Source of the DNA: Marinomonas sp. MED121
GTDB lineage: Bacteria > Pseudomonadota > Gammaproteobacteria > Pseudomonadales > Marinomonadaceae
Reading direction: 5' to 3'
Assembly: GCF_000153025.1 (NCBI RefSeq)
Contig: NZ_CH672434.1
Coordinates: 54,909-118,908, forward strand
Length of the DNA: 64,000 nucleotides
Part shown: positions 9,235 to 17,675 of the stretch, piece after piece
How positions within the stretch are numbered: position 1 is the stretch's first letter
Layout of the letters: each line of letters opens with the position of its first letter
Made by a program: the position numbers and the translations under genes
Notes under the pieces: generated by a model
What the model was told of the DNA's origin: nothing
Database searches by the model: none
Seen by the model: the letters and a program-made list of their open reading frames with translations, nothing else

Positions 9235-11091
9235 TTAAAAAGAACCGGATAAGGCTAGGCGCAGCTCTCTGCCCACATGAATGGCTTGATTAGAATCATC
9301 CAGTACCATACGGTCATTTAAGTTAATGATATTGGCGCGCACTTCTAAGTGATCATTTATGGATTTAACCAAACCTAAATCTAGGGTGCTGTAACCTGCG
9401 ATTTCTTCGCTATTCTCATCATCCGTATATTGCGAGCTCACACCTTGCAAAGACACTGACACATTGGCATCAATCAGATTAACCAACTGGGTGTACTTGA
9501 TATTGGCAACATGCTGAGGACGTTTAGCGATTTGATTACCGTCATTATCACTGCCATCTTTGTTGATCGCATCGGTATAGGTGTAGTTAAAAGAGACCTG
9601 TGAATCTGATGCCAGATCCCAGGTTAGTTCGGTTTCAAGCCCTCGTATTTGGGCTTCTTCCACATTCGAGTAAAGGTTATCAAACACGGAAGCACTGTCA
9701 TCAACATCCACAGTGGTAATAAGATTATCAACATCCGAATTAAAAAGTGTGAAAGAGGCAAATAGCTCGTCACCACCATAACTCATGCTAAATTCAGTGG
9801 TTTTACTTTCTTCAGGTTTAAGGTCGTCATTACCGCGATAGGTTCTAGTAGGCCCAGCTGAGACAACATAGTCAGAAGAACCTTCACGTACCGCAGGCGC
9901 AATACGTCCTTCAGAGTAACCCAGCTTCAACCCCCATTCGTCATTGAGCGTATTTGCCCAATACAATTTAGGGCTAAAAGCGGCACCATATTTATTATGA
10001 TCTTCAAAGGAGAAACCTAGGGTAATCGAATTATTATCATTTAAATCAATGACATCCTGCCCATAAAGGTTGCTTGATTTAAAGGTGTCTGAGAAATCTA
10101 AACTCTCTCTTTCAACCGATTCTTCACGGTAACTGATGCCCCCACTTAAATAATGGTCTTTAGCTATTTCACCATCGATATCAAAGCCAAGATTCTTATC
10201 TTCAATGACCCATTGAGTACCATCATCGTCCACGTTATCACGGGCCCCAGAAAGGCTTGCACCTAGATTAAAATCATCCAACTTACCGCTATAATCAAGA
10301 GACACTAAAGTCTTTTCTTGGTCTAAAATATCTGAGTCCGACTCAGCAGATTCTTCGCCGTACAAAAGACCGACTTCTAGTCTTTCTTCCTCAGAAAAAT
10401 TAATCCCTAATTTCGCTTGGGAATTGACCAGCTCACGCTCAGCTTGAATGGAATTGCCATCATGGAAAATCTCATCTTCTTCCTGCTTATCGTGACTCAA
10501 GCTGATATCAAAAGTGTCATTAATTTTACCTGAGGTTGCTAAATTAATGCCTTGAGCATTGGCACTTTCGCCTTGGAACTCAGCGCCGGATAAGGTCACA
10601 CTCGAACGCCACTTATCACCGGCTTTCTTAGTGATAATATTGATCACACCTGATAAGGCATCAGCCCCATAAAGACTGGATGCAGCACCACGAATGACTT
10701 CAATACGCTCAATATTTTCTACCGATACCCAGTTAGATCGATTGGCAGGGCTAGAAGAGATATTACGCTCTGCATTGGGAACACGCTTACCATCGATTAA
10801 GATCAGGCCATATTCACCCGCCATGCCACGAATACGAATTTCATCTTTTGCATTACCAGAGCCAGCTCCCACCATTACACCGGGTAAACCATTTAGGGCT
10901 TCGGCAACACTGGTTGCACCTGATAATTTAATCTCTTCTGCGCTAATCACACTGACAGAACCCGAGAATTCTTCAGCAACAATTGGGGCTTTAGCCGACA
11001 CTAAAATGGTATCAGTCATTTCAACAGCGTTAATAGTGGAAGTGTTAGCCAGCACAACTGCGCCGGCCAATAATTTAGCCTTGTTTCTCAT
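9235..11091 (-). CDS. hmuR: TonB-dependent outer-membrane receptor, probable haemin receptor HmuR
   Basis: This is an outer-membrane gated barrel for haem or a related iron source. The 618-residue product has a signal peptide (about 1-22), a plug domain with TSVAEALNGLPGVMV and RIRGM, then IERIEVIRGAASSLYGADAL, and a barrel ending in LRLALSGSF with a C-terminal Phe. The classic haem-receptor FRAP and NPNL motifs are not clean: the equivalent region reads IAPAVRE and NDDLKPEES, which is nearer to CirA/FepA-type receptors. Position between hemP and hmuS argues for haem. Transcription is presumably from the Fur-controlled promoter in front of hemP. Confidence 0.85.
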   Translation of the reverse strand: MRNKAKLLAGAVVLANTSTINAVEMTDTILVSAKAPIVAEEFSGSVSVISAEEIKLSGATSVAEALNGLPGVMVGAGSGNAKDEIRIRGMAGEYGLILIDGKRVPNAERNISSSPANRSNWVSVENIERIEVIRGAASSLYGADALSGVINIITKKAGDKWRSSVTLSGAEFQGESANAQGINLATSGKINDTFDISLSHDKQEEDEIFHDGNSIQAERELVNSQAKLGINFSEEERLEVGLLYGEESAESDSDILDQEKTLVSLDYSGKLDDFNLGASLSGARDNVDDDGTQWVIEDKNLGFDIDGEIAKDHYLSGGISYREESVERESLDFSDTFKSSNLYGQDVIDLNDNNSITLGFSFEDHNKYGAAFSPKLYWANTLNDEWGLKLGYSEGRIAPAVREGSSDYVVSAGPTRTYRGNDDLKPEESKTTEFSMSYGGDELFASFTLFNSDVDNLITTVDVDDSASVFDNLYSNVEEAQIRGLETELTWDLASDSQVSFNYTYTDAINKDGSDNDGNQIAKRPQHVANIKYTQLVNLIDANVSVSLQGVSSQYTDDENSEEIAGYSTLDLGLVKSINDHLEVRANIINLNDRMVLDDSNQAIHVGRELRLALSGSF

Positions 11092-11272
11092 TTCGAATAC
11101 AACCTATTAATGGTTAAGTTATTGCGCACATTGCGCGTTAGCCAACACCTAGCTCAAACCGACTGTGATAAATCGATTTAAGTTGCGCTAACTGGCTGCC
11201 GAATGAGGTGGCTATCTTAGGCAAGATAAAGGGGTTATTTAATGTGTTAGCAGCGTCACTGCCCTAGTGATT

Positions 11273-11425
11273 TTATTTCGTTAAAATCAGCTTTCCATTG
11301 CGGGTAATGCGTAAAGTGTAATGCTGCTCGTTATGAATAATCGTGAGCTCATTTTTACCTTGCATTAGTTTTTCCGTCGATACACACACCGTTATATCGT
11401 TAAGGGTGGTTTTTATTGAAGACAT
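11273..11425 (-). CDS. hemP: Haemin uptake protein HemP
   Basis: This is a 50-residue ORF, MSSIKTTLND... ending RITRNGKLILTK. The C-terminal pattern (basic residues, then R-x-T-R-x-GKLILTK, preceded by ELTIIHNEQHYTL) is characteristic of the small HemP/HmuP family. In other haem loci HemP is encoded just upstream of the receptor and takes part in haem-uptake gene expression. Here it lies 181 bp upstream of hmuR and directly downstream of a Fur-box-like sequence, giving the canonical order hemP-hmuRSTUV. The gene is short and easily missed. The start is the first ATG; the ribosome-binding site is weak. Confidence 0.85.
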   Translation of the reverse strand: MSSIKTTLNDITVCVSTEKLMQGKNELTIIHNEQHYTLRITRNGKLILTK

Positions 11426-11448
11426 TATTAAATCGCCAATCTTTAGTT

Positions 11449-11467
11449 GATAATGATAACGATTCGC
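11449..11467 (-). promoter_or_regulatory. Fur box in front of hemP-hmuRSTUV
   Basis: GATAATGATAACGATTCGC matches the 19-bp consensus GATAATGATAATCATTATC at 15 positions and lies 24 bp upstream of the hemP start. A further AATCATTATT motif follows at about 11472-11481 and may extend the site. Iron-dependent repression of the operon is inferred. Confidence 0.75.
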
Positions 11468-11605
11468 ATTTAATCATTATTTTTGATCGAACGCAAACAT
11501 TTTGTAAACAAAATGAATCTGATTCAGTAAATTGATTCGTAATAGTCAGAAAGCAGCCACCAAAGAACAGGATTTAGTATTGATATTCGCCTGTATTTTT
11601 AATCA

Positions 11606-11641
11606 TAAAAAAGGCCACCCTCCATAGGAAGATGGCCATCT
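11606..11641 (-). terminator. Rho-independent terminator, minus strand
   Basis: On the minus strand GGCCATCTTCC pairs imperfectly with GGAGGGTGGCC and is followed by TTTTTT. It lies downstream of the minus-strand SDR gene (stop at 11844) and upstream of the hemP promoter, so it would insulate the haem operon from read-through. Confidence 0.75.
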
Positions 11642-11750
11642 TTGAACCGCTTCTTGAATGCCGCTGTGATGAAGTGGCTTTAATTAATCGTAAATTAAAG
11701 CTAAACAGTGAAAGTCGCGTATCCCATAGGATTGATGACGGGGCTCTTTA

Positions 11751-11845
11751 GTTAAGACTTTTAACCAAGACCTTTAACCAAGATTTTTTATTACGACTTT
11801 TAATTAAGGCTTTTTATTAAGGCTTTTTAATTAAGACTTTTTATT
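11751..11845. repeat. Degenerate short tandem array downstream of the SDR gene
   Basis: Six or seven units related to TTAATTAAGACTTTT follow each other with a 12-17 bp period (for example AAGGCTTTTTATT next to AAGGCTTTTTAATT). It reaches the SDR stop codon. Otherwise 11642-11750 holds nothing recognisable. Confidence 0.6.
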
Positions 11846-12614
11846 ATGAAAGGGCCACCGCATCATCCCCAGCGGGAATAGAAAACGGGCTACTTGCATC
11901 CGTTACCGCCGTGTAGATTGCGCTGACTACATCCTGTAATTCTGTTACTTTACCGCCGGCATTTTGCACAAAGCTCTTCATCACCTGCTCCACAAAAGGC
12001 TGATAGGCTTGTGGTGATTCATTTTGCCCTTCCATATTAGCAAAAGCATTTTTCCCAAAACTGGTACTTGGTGATTGACCAGGCAGTACCAAACGAGTTC
12101 TTATACCAAGAGGCGCAAGCTCTAAAGATAAACATTCAGTATAAGCATTAACCGCAGCTTTACTTGCCGTGTATACCGCCAAAAGGGGCAAAGGTTTCAT
12201 GGTCACACTGGACGATACATTCACAATGACACCTTCCCCTTGTTGCCTCATTTTAGGTAACAGCGCTCGTATCATTTCAAACACAGCAAAGGTATTGGTT
12301 TCAAAAATACGGCGCACATTCTCATCGGACGTCCCTTCAAAAGGAGACAACCAACCTATTCCCGCATTGTTTACCAATGCATCAATCGTCCCGACAGACT
12401 CAACCAGATTGGCAATACTGGTTGCATCAGTCACATCTAGCTCAAGCAGTTCAAGTCGCCCTTGCGCTCCAGACTTGTCTTTTAGCGCCTCTTTAAATAT
12501 GCCTTCGTCTAGGTTTCGCATAGTCGCAATGACATGCCAGCCTTTATCTAAAAAGTGATACGCGCTTTCATAGCCAAAACCTGATGAGCAACCTGTGATA
12601 AGAATCGTTTTCAT
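11844..12614 (-). CDS. Short-chain dehydrogenase/reductase (classical SDR)
   Basis: This is a cytoplasmic NAD(P)-dependent oxidoreductase; the substrate is unknown. It has the cofactor motif TGCSSGFG at the N-terminus, the structural VNNAGIG, the catalytic Ser in NVSSS and the YTASK active-site Tyr/Lys. I chose the ATG at 12614 (product MKTILITG..., 256 residues) because AGGAG lies 8 bases upstream. An ATG at 12641 would add nine unconserved residues. It is divergent from an AraC-type regulator at 12769, the usual arrangement for a regulated reductase. Confidence 0.88.
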   Translation of the reverse strand: MKTILITGCSSGFGYESAYHFLDKGWHVIATMRNLDEGIFKEALKDKSGAQGRLELLELDVTDATSIANLVESVGTIDALVNNAGIGWLSPFEGTSDENVRRIFETNTFAVFEMIRALLPKMRQQGEGVIVNVSSSVTMKPLPLLAVYTASKAAVNAYTECLSLELAPLGIRTRLVLPGQSPSTSFGKNAFANMEGQNESPQAYQPFVEQVMKSFVQNAGGKVTELQDVVSAIYTAVTDASSPFSIPAGDDAVALS

Positions 12615-12768
12615 AATAAAGTCTCCTATAGTTTGAATCATCTATAGTGACAGACCATGAAAAACTTAAAATAATCATAAGTCCTTATATGTTTATTAAT
12701 CGTCCTAATTAGTATCTTTTGGTTTCCTCTCCTATTATGCTTTAAGCTCAAACTAACCGAATTGAAAA

Positions 12769-13692
12769 ATGATGATTGACCCATTATCTCAGATCATTGC
12801 CCTACTCAACCCAGAGGTTACGCACTCCAAGCTGGTGCATGCCTCTGCCGCATTTGAGGTGAGTCGAAGTGATAGCAATGACGCATTTTATTGTCTCATT
12901 TTATCAGGCAAAGCCTACCTCAATATCAAGCATGCAACCCAGCTAACCCTTAATGAAGGTGATTTTGTTTTAATACCCGCACTGGGCAGTTTCACTTTTT
13001 CAAGCGATCAAACGACCACCAAAGAGATGCAAAATAAACCCCAATTTGGCGATGATGGCATTTATCGTTTTGGGCCCATTTCAGAAACACCCAAGATACA
13101 AGCCTTAGTGGGCCATTCAAAATTTACCAGTGTAGATAAACAGCTACTTGTCTCTTTGTTACCCAGTTATGTGCTTATTCAAAAAGAGGCCAGATTAACT
13201 AAAATTGCCTCCTTGCTTCTAGAAGAAACGCAAGCAAATAGAGCCGCAAAAGACGCCATCATAGAGCATTTATTACAAGTGCTTATGATTGAAGCTTTTC
13301 GCTCTTCAACCCAGGCAGATACAGTAACATCCCTATTAGCGGGACTGGCTGATGCTCGTATCAATCCTGCCATTCGAGCCATTCATGACACGCCCCATCA
13401 TCCCTGGTCTGTCACACAATTAGCAGACCAAGCAAGATTGTCACGCTCCGCCTTTTATTCCCGCTTTAACCGTATTATGGGGGTGACTCCCATGGCTTAT
13501 TTATTAAATTGGCGAATGACCTTGGCAAAACACATGCTAAACCAAGGGAATATGAGAGTATCAGAGATAGCAGATAAGGTTGGTTATGGCTCAAGCTCCG
13601 CCTTTAGTTCTGCCTTTACCCGCCATGTGGGCCAGTCACCGGGCAGTTATGCGCTATGGCAAGATCAGTCTTTATTAGGGGCGTCAAACTAG
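12769..13692 (+). CDS. AraC-family transcriptional regulator with N-terminal cupin
   Basis: This is a DNA-binding activator. The N-terminal half (about 1-190) is of the AraC cupin_6 type, with GDFVLIPALGSFTFSSD. The C-terminal 100 residues carry two helix-turn-helix motifs, with LADQARLSRSAFYSRFNRIMGVTPMAYL and the second HTH ending GYGSSSAFSSAFTRHVGQSPGSY. It is 155 bp from, and divergent to, the SDR gene, which is its most likely target. Confidence 0.9.
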   Translation: MMIDPLSQIIALLNPEVTHSKLVHASAAFEVSRSDSNDAFYCLILSGKAYLNIKHATQLTLNEGDFVLIPALGSFTFSSDQTTTKEMQNKPQFGDDGIYRFGPISETPKIQALVGHSKFTSVDKQLLVSLLPSYVLIQKEARLTKIASLLLEETQANRAAKDAIIEHLLQVLMIEAFRSSTQADTVTSLLAGLADARINPAIRAIHDTPHHPWSVTQLADQARLSRSAFYSRFNRIMGVTPMAYLLNWRMTLAKHMLNQGNMRVSEIADKVGYGSSSAFSSAFTRHVGQSPGSYALWQDQSLLGASN

Positions 13693-13749
13693 CTTAAAAT
13701 ATGCCGTTCAGAACAGCTTATTAATGACGTCAGTTTAAAAAGGATTTTA

Positions 13750-14175
13750 ATGAAACGGCTATCTAAGCGAGCGACTAAACGGTTTTCTTGGCCAATTTTC
13801 ACCCTATTAAGTCTCAATGGCATCACGATTTTAGGTAATGCGCTGACAGAAGTTGCCATACCTTGGTTAATCCTAGAAATATCGGATAGCCCAGGATTAG
13901 TCGCTGCCGTTATGTCTGCCAAGATATTACCGATTATTCTCTCAACCTTTTTTAGTGCTCCTTTAGTCGACAATTTAGTCGACAAGTCGGCGGCTTTAAA
14001 ACATCTATCATTGCCGATTTTGTTAACTTTTTAAGCGTCTTACTTATCCCCCATTTTCATGGCTGCCACCGTCTTTGCAGGATTAACGATCTTTTACTCT
14101 TGGCTAAAAGAGCCTAAAAGAATGTCTAAAAAAAGCCTAAAAAATACATATAAAAGCCTAATAAAAAGACACTAA
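13750..14175 (+). pseudogene. MFS transporter remnant (frameshifted and internally deleted)
   Basis: The reading frame from 13750 (AAAAGG 5' of the ATG) encodes the first membrane segments of an MFS carrier: SLNGITILGNALTEVAIPWL and then a second helix. It goes out of frame near 13985 and stops at 14032-14034. The neighbouring frame continues the expected sequence (SIIADFVNFLSVLLIP), so a frameshift is visible. About 25 codons later a segment like a final MFS helix plus tail (ATVFAGLTIFYSWLKEPKR) appears, ending at 14175. About ten of the expected twelve helices are missing. It is a decayed copy with a large internal deletion. Confidence 0.8.
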
Positions 14176-14205
14176 GAAGGACAACTCAGTGCCTTACAGT
14201 CAGAC

Positions 14206-15126
14206 TCAGGACAAGCTTTTAAAGTGCTCTAATAAATGGTGTTCACCATAAGCAGGTGCCACCATATCTTGGCCTGACACAGTTAAAAAAAACTCCGCTG
14301 GACCGCCGAATTTTTCCGGTAGTCGTTTTGCGATAGCCAAGGCTAATCGTCTCATCCAATCGGGTAAATGCAGTAGTTTTTCAGGCTTATCCATGGCCTT
14401 AAAGGCTAATTGGGCCAGCTCCTTTATGCTGAACACGTCAGGGCCGCCTATGGCGAATTCCCGCTTATCTTGGAGAGGTCGCCAAGTTTGCTTTACTTTA
14501 ATCTCTTTACCCTTGCCTATCTTATCCATGGATGGCGAGCCTAGCTCAGCAATGTCTAAACAAAAACGTGCAAGATCTTCCCCATGGATAGGGTTCACCT
14601 TCACTTCCCCCCATCCAAATAAATAAGCACGCCCTGCTTTTGCCATAGCATAAAAGGCTTCAATATCAGAAAAGAAACCGTTCGGGCGTATCACGCAAGG
14701 GGCTAACATTTGGGATGAAAGAAGGCGCTGGGCAAACTGCTCTTTGGCGTATAACATGCGCACAGATTGGTGATTAGGCGCATTAAAGGCAGAAATATAA
14801 ATAAATTTCTTTACCCCCGACCTTTCCGCCTCTTCAAGCAGGTTTATATTGGCTTGATAATCCACATCCATGTAATTAAGCCCATCTTTTTGACGGGTAA
14901 TCCCCACACAAGAAATCACCACATCTATCCCATGACAGCAACCAGCTAAACTGATTGGGTCTGTCACTTGCGCCAGTCTTATTTGCTGAGTCTCAAGGCC
15001 CATACTCTCTAATTTTTTGATTGAACGCCCCATAGCAATAAAAGGCCCGTTTTGCTTTAGTAGCCTTTGCACTAGGTAACGCCCCAAATAGCCTGTCGCC
15101 CCTGCAAGTAGTATCTTTGTTTGCAT
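14206..15126 (-). CDS. Atypical SDR (NmrA/NAD(P)-binding) family protein
   Basis: The 306-residue Rossmann protein has the N-terminal motif GATGYLGRYL and DVVISCVGI, then YISAFNAPNH and CVIRPNGFFSDI. It lacks a classical YxxxK dyad, as in NmrA-like and UDP-sugar-epimerase-like atypical SDRs. The second half contains a segment (FAIGGPDVFSIKELAQLAF) typical of this group. Function is unknown; it may be a reductase or an NAD(P)-sensing protein. It lies 68 bp downstream of a minus-strand membrane protein gene and may be co-transcribed with it. Confidence 0.8.
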   Translation of the reverse strand: MQTKILLAGATGYLGRYLVQRLLKQNGPFIAMGRSIKKLESMGLETQQIRLAQVTDPISLAGCCHGIDVVISCVGITRQKDGLNYMDVDYQANINLLEEAERSGVKKFIYISAFNAPNHQSVRMLYAKEQFAQRLLSSQMLAPCVIRPNGFFSDIEAFYAMAKAGRAYLFGWGEVKVNPIHGEDLARFCLDIAELGSPSMDKIGKGKEIKVKQTWRPLQDKREFAIGGPDVFSIKELAQLAFKAMDKPEKLLHLPDWMRRLALAIAKRLPEKFGGPAEFFLTVSGQDMVAPAYGEHHLLEHFKSLS

Positions 15127-15194
15127 TATTTAACCCTCAATCCTTTTCAGCTATTTCGTTTAGTTTTCACGCTCAATGTTATTAAGAAGGATAT

Positions 15195-15797
15195 TTATTC
15201 ATTCAATTCATGCTCGGGTCGATATGGCTCTTCCCTTAAAATATGACTAATCAGCAGCTTCAAATAGAAAATAGGCAAAAACCACTCTAGACCAACTGCC
15301 GTCTCAAACACATATAGGCTCAAAAGGAGACTCACTGAATATAAAATCAGCGCGATTGGTCGTTGCAAATAAAGCGGCATCAGCAAAGTAATAGCCGCAG
15401 CAAACACCATATATCCACCCACACTAGCAACCCAAACAAGGTTAAACCCTAAGAAAAACCAGCTAAACACGCCCAGTTGAATAAAATGCAATCCAATAAA
15501 GCCCATGTGTTGTTTAAAGCCTTCACCCTCACGGTGATACCAACGCTTAGCACTTGAGGTTGCATTAGTAATCACCCCACCAGCCATATCCATTGCCAGT
15601 AAACTTGCCACAACATACTGGCCAAGACTCCAGCCAAGTTCGGCCTTAACGGCATAAAACACCAATAAACCTGCCGCTAACAAAGGTAAATATGATTGCA
15701 AATGTTTCTCAGCAGGGGTGGCGCCTGGCCCAATAAACTTATCCAGTGACCCTTTAAAACCGGTACGACTAGGTGGAAGCTGCCAATCAATTTTCAT
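15195..15797 (-). CDS. Polytopic membrane protein of unknown function
   Basis: The family was not recognised. The 200-residue product has a short soluble N-terminus (about 1-35) and then four to six hydrophobic segments spread over residues 35-190 (for example YLPLLAAGLLVFYAV, GGYMVFAAAITLLMPLYL, PIALILYSVSLLLSLYVF), and ends in a charged tail. It is divergent from a TetR-type regulator, and two operator-like palindromes lie between them, so it is probably repressed by that regulator together with the downstream SDR. Confidence 0.7.
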   Translation of the reverse strand: MKIDWQLPPSRTGFKGSLDKFIGPGATPAEKHLQSYLPLLAAGLLVFYAVKAELGWSLGQYVVASLLAMDMAGGVITNATSSAKRWYHREGEGFKQHMGFIGLHFIQLGVFSWFFLGFNLVWVASVGGYMVFAAAITLLMPLYLQRPIALILYSVSLLLSLYVFETAVGLEWFLPIFYLKLLISHILREEPYRPEHELNE

Positions 15798-15899
15798 ATC
15801 ACCGCCTTCATCAACTAACTGATTAATGACAAAAATAGTGTTTTACCTTTGCCTTTAGATGGAATCTAAAACCGTCAAACTGGGTTAAATAATTTATTT

Positions 15900-15967
15900 A
15901 GAACACTTGGTCTTTTTAAAATAACCAAAAGACGCCTTAATATCAATGTTTTTAGACCAAGTGGACT
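15900..15967. promoter_or_regulatory. Paired operator-like palindromes between a membrane protein gene and a tetR gene
   Basis: Two related 14-bp sites, AGAACACTTGGTCT (15900-15913) and AGACCAAGTGGACT (15954-15967), are inverted copies of each other (core CACTTGGTCT/AGACCAAGTG is perfect). The second is itself a near-palindrome AGWCCA-NN-TGGWCT. Centre-to-centre spacing is 54 bp. Their position in the divergent intergenic region, with no gene from 15798 to 16120, suggests binding sites for the adjacent TetR-type regulator. Confidence 0.6.
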
Positions 15968-16120
15968 ATTAAATTATTTTACCCCATTATTAGCGTTATT
16001 ATTTTTCAGGGTTTGCCCGTTAACATGATGGTTTTTTTATACAGATTCTGTTTAACTTTGCAGCCCGTCCAGAAACCGCTTTAAACGGTGCTTGATTGTG
16101 TTTTAGCCAAAGGAAGTGTC

Positions 16121-16666
16121 ATGCCAAAAATTGTCGACCATGAAAAAAAACGTGAAGAAATTGCCCTTAAAGCGGCAGACGTTTTTCTTGAGCTGGGATA
16201 CAAGAACTTAGGCATGAGAGAGCTTTGCCAGCAACTAGAGATGAGTAAAAGCGCTATCTATCACTACTTTAAAAGTAAGGATGACATTTTTAAGGCGGCC
16301 ACTGAGGCCATGGTGGGATTCGATAGTATGGCCCTTAGCGATTGTCCTTTGGCAGAAGACGCCAGTGACGATGAGCGCATAGAAAGCTTTTACCAAATGT
16401 ATCAACTCTTAGCCCCACGACACTTTCAAGAAACCAAGGTCGTTATGGAATACATAGATGTGATTAAGATTGAAAATATAGCCCAAGATACTTGTATGAA
16501 GATGGCTAATGAGAAATACAAAAACATCTTAGCCACCTATGTTCACAAAACGTCAGCCGAACAGCTTTACACCCTGCTCTTAGGGCTACTTAACCAACAG
16601 CTAGTACAAGGAAAACCTTTCAGTAAAGACTATATTTCAAAGCTCGTTCGAAAACACTTGGATTAA
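16121..16666 (+). CDS. TetR-family transcriptional regulator
   Basis: This is a dimeric DNA-binding repressor. The N-terminal HTH reads GMRELCQQLEMSKSAIYHYFKSKDD (about residues 27-51), the canonical TetR pattern. The C-terminal ligand domain is not recognisable. I chose the ATG at 16121 because AAAGGAAG lies just upstream; an ATG at 16088 lacks a ribosome-binding site. The protein is 181 residues. It is divergent from the membrane protein gene and converges with the DMT transporter gene 11 bp away. Confidence 0.88.
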   Translation: MPKIVDHEKKREEIALKAADVFLELGYKNLGMRELCQQLEMSKSAIYHYFKSKDDIFKAATEAMVGFDSMALSDCPLAEDASDDERIESFYQMYQLLAPRHFQETKVVMEYIDVIKIENIAQDTCMKMANEKYKNILATYVHKTSAEQLYTLLLGLLNQQLVQGKPFSKDYISKLVRKHLD

Positions 16667-16677
16667 CTCAAGGTCAT

Positions 16678-17595
16678 TTAATTCGCTCTGGCAAAACCTG
16701 CTCCACTGGCTAAATACACCCCTAAGGTCACCATAAAAATACCGACCCAATCGATTAAAGTCGGCCACTCTCCCAGTACAGGGATTGCAATAAAAGCAGC
16801 AAACACCGGCACTAACGCACCAAAAGCAGCCCCCCTTGATGCCCCTAAAATAGCAATTGCTTTGCCAAAAAGATAAAGCGCCAATATGGTGGCTACCACC
16901 CCCTGAAAGCCGGCTTGAATTAATACCGCGTCCATGGGTAATTGAAGAATCGTCAATCCATTTAGATAAAAATAAATAGGGGTAAACAGCAAGAAAGAAC
17001 ACACTGACACTATTGCAGCACCGTGCAATGCATCCAATTTAGAATGACGTAAAACACTGGTATATGAGGACCACATAAATGAGGCAGTCAGCATTAGGAT
17101 ATGACCAATAAAATAGCTCGTCTTAGCCAGTAAAGAGCTCAATCCGACAATGGTAATTAAGCCAATCAAAATAAAGCAATAACCTAATTTACGTTGCTTA
17201 TTAAAGGTTTCCTTAAGAAAAAACATCGAAATCAAAGCCACAAAAAGCGGCATTACCCCTGCGATTAATACGCCAGCATGTGAAGCAGGCGCAAAATTAA
17301 CCGCCGATGCCGCAACCAGTGCATAGGAGGCGCCCGCCCCCACAATTAAAATAATAAAGGGTATAAGACCCAGCTGTTTAAAAGCGAAACCTCGTTTGAG
17401 AATGACAGGTAATAGCAAGACGCCCGCCACACCAAAACGCAAAAAAGTAATGTCGAAAACAGACAGGCCCATGGTCGCACCTAACCGAGTCACTGAGATC
17501 CAACTCGCCCAAATACATATCGTCCCCAAAGCACACAAAACACCGACTAAGACTTTAACCCTAATATTACTGCTGGCTGTTAATGTTTGATCCAT
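16678..17595 (-). CDS. DMT/EamA-family transporter
   Basis: This inner-membrane exporter of the drug/metabolite transporter superfamily has 305 residues, about ten hydrophobic segments and two EamA-type repeats. The first half carries FGVAGVLLLPVIL and APASHAGVLIAGVMPLFVALI, the second RGAAFGALVPVFAAFIAIPVLGEWP. The end of the second repeat (DWVGIFMVTLGVYLASGAG) is typical. The substrate is unknown. A LysR-type gene is divergent 80 bp upstream and probably controls it. Confidence 0.88.
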   Translation of the reverse strand: MDQTLTASSNIRVKVLVGVLCALGTICIWASWISVTRLGATMGLSVFDITFLRFGVAGVLLLPVILKRGFAFKQLGLIPFIILIVGAGASYALVAASAVNFAPASHAGVLIAGVMPLFVALISMFFLKETFNKQRKLGYCFILIGLITIVGLSSLLAKTSYFIGHILMLTASFMWSSYTSVLRHSKLDALHGAAIVSVCSFLLFTPIYFYLNGLTILQLPMDAVLIQAGFQGVVATILALYLFGKAIAILGASRGAAFGALVPVFAAFIAIPVLGEWPTLIDWVGIFMVTLGVYLASGAGFARAN

Positions 17596-17675
17596 CGTTT
17601 TAACTCCCTTAAATCATTTAAGGCAATATTAATGGCTAAATTGACATTAATAAAATGATGTTTATTATTTGATAT

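Noticed and set aside
5225..11425. Vitamin B12 or siderophore uptake instead of haem uptake
   Set aside because: hmuS and hemP are specific to haem loci, so a B12 or siderophore reading is less likely even though the receptor motifs are atypical.
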